Assembly (NCBI RefSeq): GCF_001983105.1
Contig: NZ_MOMC01000129.1
Location: 3,415 to 11,817 of the forward strand
Length of the DNA stretch: 8,403 nucleotides
Direction of reading: 5' to 3'
DNA from: Pseudofrankia asymbiotica
GTDB taxonomy: Bacteria > Actinomycetota > Actinomycetes > Frankiales > Frankiaceae
Shown in pieces: positions 4,534 through 8,403 of this stretch (position 1 is the first letter of the stretch; every line of letters begins with the position of its first letter). Below the pieces are notes generated by a model. It made no database searches and was not told the DNA's origin. It was given only the letters and a program-made list of their open reading frames with translations. Made by a program: the position numbers and the translations under genes.

Positions 4534-6192
4534 ATGATCGCCACGACGGTCGACGCCGGTGACGAGCTGCCGCTGACGGTCCCGGCGCTGCTGCGGGAGC
4601 GGGCCGACCGGCACGGTTCACGGGTGCTGCTGGCCCGCGACGACGACGTGCTCACCTATGGCGACGCCGACCGGCGTTCGCTGGCGCTCGCCCGCGGCCT
4701 GCTGGCGGCGGGCGTGGGCCGGGGAACGCACGTCGGGCTGCTGTACCCGAACGGATCCGAGTTCGTCGTCGGGTGGCTGGCGGCGGCGCGGATCGGGGCG
4801 GTGACCGTCCCGCTCAGCACCTTCTCGACGAGCGCCGAGCTGCGCACGCTGCTGCGCGGCGCCGGCGTCGGGGTGCTGTTGAGCGCCCGGTCCTACCGCG
4901 GCCACGACTACGTCGCGGCGCTCGCCGAGGCGGTGCCGGAGCTCGACCTCGGCGCCGCCGGGCCGCTGTTCGCGCCGTCGACGCCGGTCCTGCGCCGCGT
5001 CTTCTTCAGCGACGACGCGGACGGGGCGAGCTCCGGCGAGCACCGGTCCGGCGGTGTCGGCCGCGCCTGGACGGTGCGGGCGCTGGCCGAGGGTGGCGAG
5101 GCGGTCGGCGTCGACGTCGCCCGCGCGGCGCAGGAGGCCGTGTACCCGAGCGACCGCATGGTCATCGTGCACACCTCGGGGTCGACCAGCGCGCCGAAGG
5201 GCGTGATCCACACGCACGGCGCGCTCATCCGGCACCAGGCCAACCTGAACGAGATCCGCCGCTACACGCCGGACGAGGTGCTGTTCTCCAACTCGCCGTT
5301 CTTCTGGATCGGCGGCTTCGCCTACGCGCTGCTCGGGACGCTCGTCGCCGGCGGCCGGCTCGTGTGCTCGAACGCGCAGGAGGCCGCCGGCGTGCTCGAC
5401 GTGCTCGAACGCGAACGCCCGACGATGGTCAACGGCTACTCCCAGTCGGTGGCGCAGCTTCCGGCCGATCCGAGCTTCGCCGGCAGGGACCTGTCGTCGA
5501 TCCGGCGCGGGAACCTCTACTCGATCATGCCGGCCGACGTCAGGCCGGCCGACCCCGGGCTGCGCCACCAGATGCTCGGGATGACCGAGACCGGCTCGGT
5601 CTGCCTGGTCAGCGAGGACGAGGGCGACCAGCCCGAGCACCGGCGCGGGTCGTTCGGCCGTCCGGCACCCGGCCTGGAGGCGCGGATCGTCGACCCGGAC
5701 GACGGTCGGGTCCTGGGGCCGGGGGAGGTGGGGGAGCTGTGGCTGCGCGGGCCGTTCCTGATGGAGGGCTACCACGGGCGCGAGCGGCACGAGGTGTTCG
5801 ACGCCGACGGCTGGTACCACTCCGGTGACCTGTTCGTCGTCGACGACGAGGGGTTCTACTACTTCAGGGGACGCGGCGGCGACGTGATCAAGACGGGCGG
5901 CGCCAACGTCTCGCCGGCCGAGGTCGAGGACACCATCCGGGACGTCGCCGGGCTGACCGCGCACGTGGTCGGCCTGGCGGACGCGGCCCGCGGCCAGATC
6001 GTCGCCGCGGCCGTCCGGGTGCCCACCGGGCGGACCGTCGACCCGGACCTGCTGCGCCGCCAGCTCGCCGACCGGTTGTCCGCGTACAAGATCCCGCGCC
6101 GGATCGTGTTGCTCGCGGACAATGAGGTGCCGACGATGTCCAGCGGCAAGATCGACGTACCCGCGCTCAGGGAGCTGCTCCGTGCCCGGTGA
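4534..6192 (+). CDS. Class I adenylate-forming enzyme, probable acyl-CoA synthetase
   Basis: A 552-residue ANL-superfamily ligase: carboxylic acid + ATP + CoA to acyl-CoA via an acyl-adenylate. Seen motifs: the P-loop HTSGSTSAPKGV (about 213-224), the A5-type LGMTETG (348-354), GWYHSGD (426-432), RGRGGDVIKTGGANVSP with Arg447, and the C-terminal SSGKID with the catalytic Lys539. All the main ATP and acyl-transfer elements are present, and length is normal. The start at 4534 is chosen for GGAGG 8 nt upstream. A GTG at 4468 overlapping the SDR stop (GTGA) would add 22 unconserved-looking residues and lacks a ribosome site. No carrier-protein domain is attached, so a free CoA ligase is favoured over an NRPS-type enzyme. 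It lies between an SDR and an acyl-CoA dehydrogenase in one operon, consistent with activation of a catabolic acid. The substrate is unknown. Confidence 0.92.
   Translation: MIATTVDAGDELPLTVPALLRERADRHGSRVLLARDDDVLTYGDADRRSLALARGLLAAGVGRGTHVGLLYPNGSEFVVGWLAAARIGAVTVPLSTFSTSAELRTLLRGAGVGVLLSARSYRGHDYVAALAEAVPELDLGAAGPLFAPSTPVLRRVFFSDDADGASSGEHRSGGVGRAWTVRALAEGGEAVGVDVARAAQEAVYPSDRMVIVHTSGSTSAPKGVIHTHGALIRHQANLNEIRRYTPDEVLFSNSPFFWIGGFAYALLGTLVAGGRLVCSNAQEAAGVLDVLERERPTMVNGYSQSVAQLPADPSFAGRDLSSIRRGNLYSIMPADVRPADPGLRHQMLGMTETGSVCLVSEDEGDQPEHRRGSFGRPAPGLEARIVDPDDGRVLGPGEVGELWLRGPFLMEGYHGRERHEVFDADGWYHSGDLFVVDDEGFYYFRGRGGDVIKTGGANVSPAEVEDTIRDVAGLTAHVVGLADAARGQIVAAAVRVPTGRTVDPDLLRRQLADRLSAYKIPRRIVLLADNEVPTMSSGKIDVPALRELLRAR
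6169..6174 (+). promoter_or_regulatory. Possible ribosome site favouring a GTG start for the dehydrogenase gene
   Basis: AGGGAG lies 7 nt before an in-frame GTG at 6182, which would overlap the ligase end by 11 bases and add six residues (VPGEPP) to the protein. The ATG at 6200 has no comparable site. The conserved-looking protein sequence begins near the ATG, so the choice remains open. Confidence 0.45.
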
Positions 6193-6199
6193 ACCACCG

Positions 6200-8395
6200 A
6201 TGAACCTCGCCCCGACCGAGGAGCAGGAGGCGCTGGTCGCGTCGTTCGCCGATCTGCTGGCGACGTACGCGACCCCGGAACGCGTGCGCGCCGCCGAGGC
6301 GACGGCGGGCTTCGATCCCGAGCTGTGGAAGGCGCTGCGGGAGGTCGGGGTGGTCGAGATGGCCGTCCCGGAAAGCCACGGCGGCTGGGGGGCCGGCCTG
6401 GCCGACCTCGCGCTCGTCGCCGAGCGGGTGGGTGCGGCCGCCGCCGCGGCGCCCGTCGTGGAGGCACAGGTCGCGGCTCGGCTGCTGGCCGCTCTGGACA
6501 CCGAGGTGGCGCGGGCCGCGCTGGCGACGGCGGTGGGCGGCGAGCGGCTGGTGACGATCGCCGTCAGGCCGGCCGCGGCGGGCGTCGCGTCGCTCGTCCC
6601 TGGAGCGGCCGTCGCCGAGGAGGTGGTCGTGCTCGACGGCGATCGTCTGCTGCTGGTGCCGTTGCGCGACGGGACGCGTACCGCGGTCGCGAACCTCGCC
6701 GCGGCGCCGCTGGCCGACGTCACGCTCGGCGCGGACATGGATGTGACCGAGCTGGCCCGCGGTGAGGCGGCGATCGGCGCGTTCGAGGCGGCTCTGGACG
6801 ACTGGCTGGTGTTGACCGCCAGCACGCTCGTCGGGCTGGGGGCCACGGCGCACCGGCTCACCGTCGGGTACGCGAAGGAGCGCCGGGCCTGGGACCTGCC
6901 GATCGGGGCGTACCAGGCGGTGGCGCATCCGCTGGCGAACGGTGCGACGGCGCTGGACGGCGCGCGGCTGCTGGTGGCCAGGGCGGCGGGGGAGCCGGGC
7001 CGGGGCGGGCCGCGGGCCCGGGAGCTCTCGGCGATGGCCTTCGCGTTCGCGGCCGAGACCGCCCGGCAGGTGACCTACGACGGCGTCCACTTCCATGGCG
7101 GTAACGGCTTCACGCTCGAGTTCGACGTCCAGCTGTACTACCGGCGGGCGCGCGGCTGGGCACGGGTGTGGGACGAGCCGCGCGCGGCCTATCGGCGAGC
7201 GGCGGCCGCCCGGTACGGCGGCGGCCAGGGGCCCGAGCACGTCACGGACGTCGATGCCGACGTCGACGGGTCGGTGGCGGCGCTGCGGGCCGAGGTGCGC
7301 GCGTTCCTCGCCGAGGAGTTCCCGCCGGAGCTGGAGGAGCGGGTCTATCGCAGTGGCGTGTCGCACGACGACACGTTCGTGCGGCGGCTGGCCGAGCGCG
7401 GCTGGGTCGGTCCCGGCTGGGAGCGTGCCGACGGCCGGCGCGCGCTCGGGCCGTATGAGGCGCATGCCGTCGTCGACGAGCTGACGAAGGCCGAGGCGCC
7501 GGTCTACGCGATCGGCACCACGGAGATGGTGGCGAACGTGATCCGCGCGGTCGGCTCGGAGGCGCTGCGGGCGGAGATCCTGCCGCGGTTCCTGCGGGGC
7601 GAGGTGACGATCGCGCTGGGCATGACGGAGCCGGAGGTCGGCTCGGACGTGGCCGGGGTCCGCACCAGGGCGCGCCGGGACGGCGAGCGCTGGATCGTGA
7701 ACGGCCAGAAGATGTTCACGACCAACGGGCACATCACCGACTACATCTTCCTGCTCACCCGGACCCGGCCGGACGGCCCGAAGCACGCCGGCCTCACGAT
7801 GTTCCTGGTCCGCCTCGACCAGCCGGGCATCGAGGCGCAGGCCGTCTACACACTGTCCGGCGAGCGGACGAACATCCTGTACCTCAGCGATGTGGTGGTC
7901 GAGGACCGGTGGCGCATCGGCGACGTCGACGGCGGCTGGAAGGCGCTGATGATCGCGCTGCAGGACGAGCACTCGGCGCCGTTCAGCCCGCACCTGGCCC
8001 GCCTGGTCGAGGCGGTGGAGCAGTGGGCGCGCGAGCGCGGGCGGATCGACGAGCCCGACGTGCGGGAACGGCTCGGCCGCTGGGCGACCGCGCTGCGGGT
8101 CGCCCAGCTGTTGGAGCTGCGCACGATCTGGATGGTCGCGAACGGCCAGGTGCCGGTCGCGGAGGGCCCGATGTCGAAGCTGTTCAGCACCGAGTCGATA
8201 GCGGGCGCCGCCGAGGACCTGACCGAGCTGGTCGGCCCGGACGCCCTGCGCGGCCGGCTCGACCCGACCGCGGTCGTCGGCGGCCGGATCGAGCACGCCC
8301 TGCGGTTCTCCCTCGGCACCACGATCTACGCCGGGACCAGCGAGATCCAGCGCAACATCATCGCCCAGCAGCGCTGCGGCCTGCCCCGCAAGTAG
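6200..8395 (+). CDS. Two-domain fused acyl-CoA dehydrogenase (FadE34-like architecture)
   Basis: A 731-residue flavoenzyme made of two dehydrogenase-like halves, about twice the usual ~380. Half one (about 1-340) has PESHGGWGAGLADLALVAERVG, the helix YAKERRAWDLPIGAYQ (224-239, versus the usual RRQFG) and HGGNGFT (299-305), but no TEPxxGSD flavin motif. A Gly/Asp-rich linker (about 341-358) leads to half two, which has MTEPEVGSD (475-483), NGQKMFTTNG and the end YAGTSEIQRN (710-719), but no RxQFG helix. The halves therefore complement each other, as in the alpha/beta FadE pairs and the fused FadE34 of actinobacterial steroid side-chain degradation. The expected reaction is FAD-dependent alpha,beta-dehydrogenation of an acyl-CoA, with electrons passed to ETF. 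It begins 7 bases after the ligase stop, so it shares that operon. A steroid or other bulky acyl-CoA substrate is inferred only. Confidence 0.9.
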   Translation: MNLAPTEEQEALVASFADLLATYATPERVRAAEATAGFDPELWKALREVGVVEMAVPESHGGWGAGLADLALVAERVGAAAAAAPVVEAQVAARLLAALDTEVARAALATAVGGERLVTIAVRPAAAGVASLVPGAAVAEEVVVLDGDRLLLVPLRDGTRTAVANLAAAPLADVTLGADMDVTELARGEAAIGAFEAALDDWLVLTASTLVGLGATAHRLTVGYAKERRAWDLPIGAYQAVAHPLANGATALDGARLLVARAAGEPGRGGPRARELSAMAFAFAAETARQVTYDGVHFHGGNGFTLEFDVQLYYRRARGWARVWDEPRAAYRRAAAARYGGGQGPEHVTDVDADVDGSVAALRAEVRAFLAEEFPPELEERVYRSGVSHDDTFVRRLAERGWVGPGWERADGRRALGPYEAHAVVDELTKAEAPVYAIGTTEMVANVIRAVGSEALRAEILPRFLRGEVTIALGMTEPEVGSDVAGVRTRARRDGERWIVNGQKMFTTNGHITDYIFLLTRTRPDGPKHAGLTMFLVRLDQPGIEAQAVYTLSGERTNILYLSDVVVEDRWRIGDVDGGWKALMIALQDEHSAPFSPHLARLVEAVEQWARERGRIDEPDVRERLGRWATALRVAQLLELRTIWMVANGQVPVAEGPMSKLFSTESIAGAAEDLTELVGPDALRGRLDPTAVVGGRIEHALRFSLGTTIYAGTSEIQRNIIAQQRCGLPRK

Positions 8396-8403
8396 CGGGC
8401 CGC

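Noticed and set aside
5530..5553. Repeated GCCGGCCGAC within the ligase gene
   Set aside because: It encodes the two PAD segments in PADVRPAD and is explained by coding and GC bias.
4618..6861. Long minus-strand open frame of about 747 codons opposite the ligase and dehydrogenase
   Set aside because: It is antisense to two genes with clear family motifs; its translation is Arg/Ala/Pro/Ser-rich and low-complexity, as expected from a GC-rich antisense frame.
6167..8296. Minus-strand open frame of about 709 codons opposite the dehydrogenase
   Set aside because: The translation is Arg/His/Pro/Gln-rich without any recognisable motif, and it mirrors the true frame.

Overview
The window is uniformly very GC-rich, with strong G/C preference at third codon positions, GGAGG-type ribosome sites and tightly packed genes. 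This points to a high-GC actinobacterium. A Frankia-like or other soil actinomycete is plausible, but the genus is inferred from style and family content only. There are seven protein-coding genes, one of them cut by the left edge, plus one possible very short leader ORF. I see no rRNA, tRNA, CRISPR array, insertion sequence, phage gene or attachment site. No gene-free stretch exceeds 300 bases; the longest is about 230 bases, upstream of the SDR gene.

Left part (1-1338): the 3' portion of a fused chorismate-utilising enzyme of the PhzE / anthranilate-synthase type, with a C-terminal glutamine amidotransferase domain joined by a Pro/Ala-rich linker. It faces a minus-strand gene across only 17 bp.

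Middle part (1356-3439): a WYL-domain (YafY-like) regulator on the minus strand, divergent from a two-gene plus-strand operon encoding a DinB-fold protein and a VOC (glyoxalase-like) protein. The 61-bp divergent region carries a 9-bp direct repeat, one copy of which lies inside a small inverted repeat. This is a good candidate operator for the regulator. A strong hairpin follows the VOC gene.

Right part (about 3490-8395): a three-gene plus-strand catabolic-looking operon: an SDR oxidoreductase, an acyl-CoA synthetase-type adenylate-forming enzyme, and a 731-residue acyl-CoA dehydrogenase made of two dehydrogenase-like halves. Together these suggest activation of a carboxylic acid to its CoA thioester, alpha,beta-dehydrogenation, and an alcohol/ketone step. 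The two-half dehydrogenase resembles the fused FadE34-type enzymes of actinobacterial steroid or bile-acid side-chain degradation, so a bulky alicyclic or steroid acid is a reasonable but unproven substrate. The 5' leader of this operon has a strong ribosome site that serves a 21-codon ORF whose stop overlaps the SDR start. It also has three complementary sequence blocks that could form alternative hairpins. This leader is the most unusual non-coding structure in the window.
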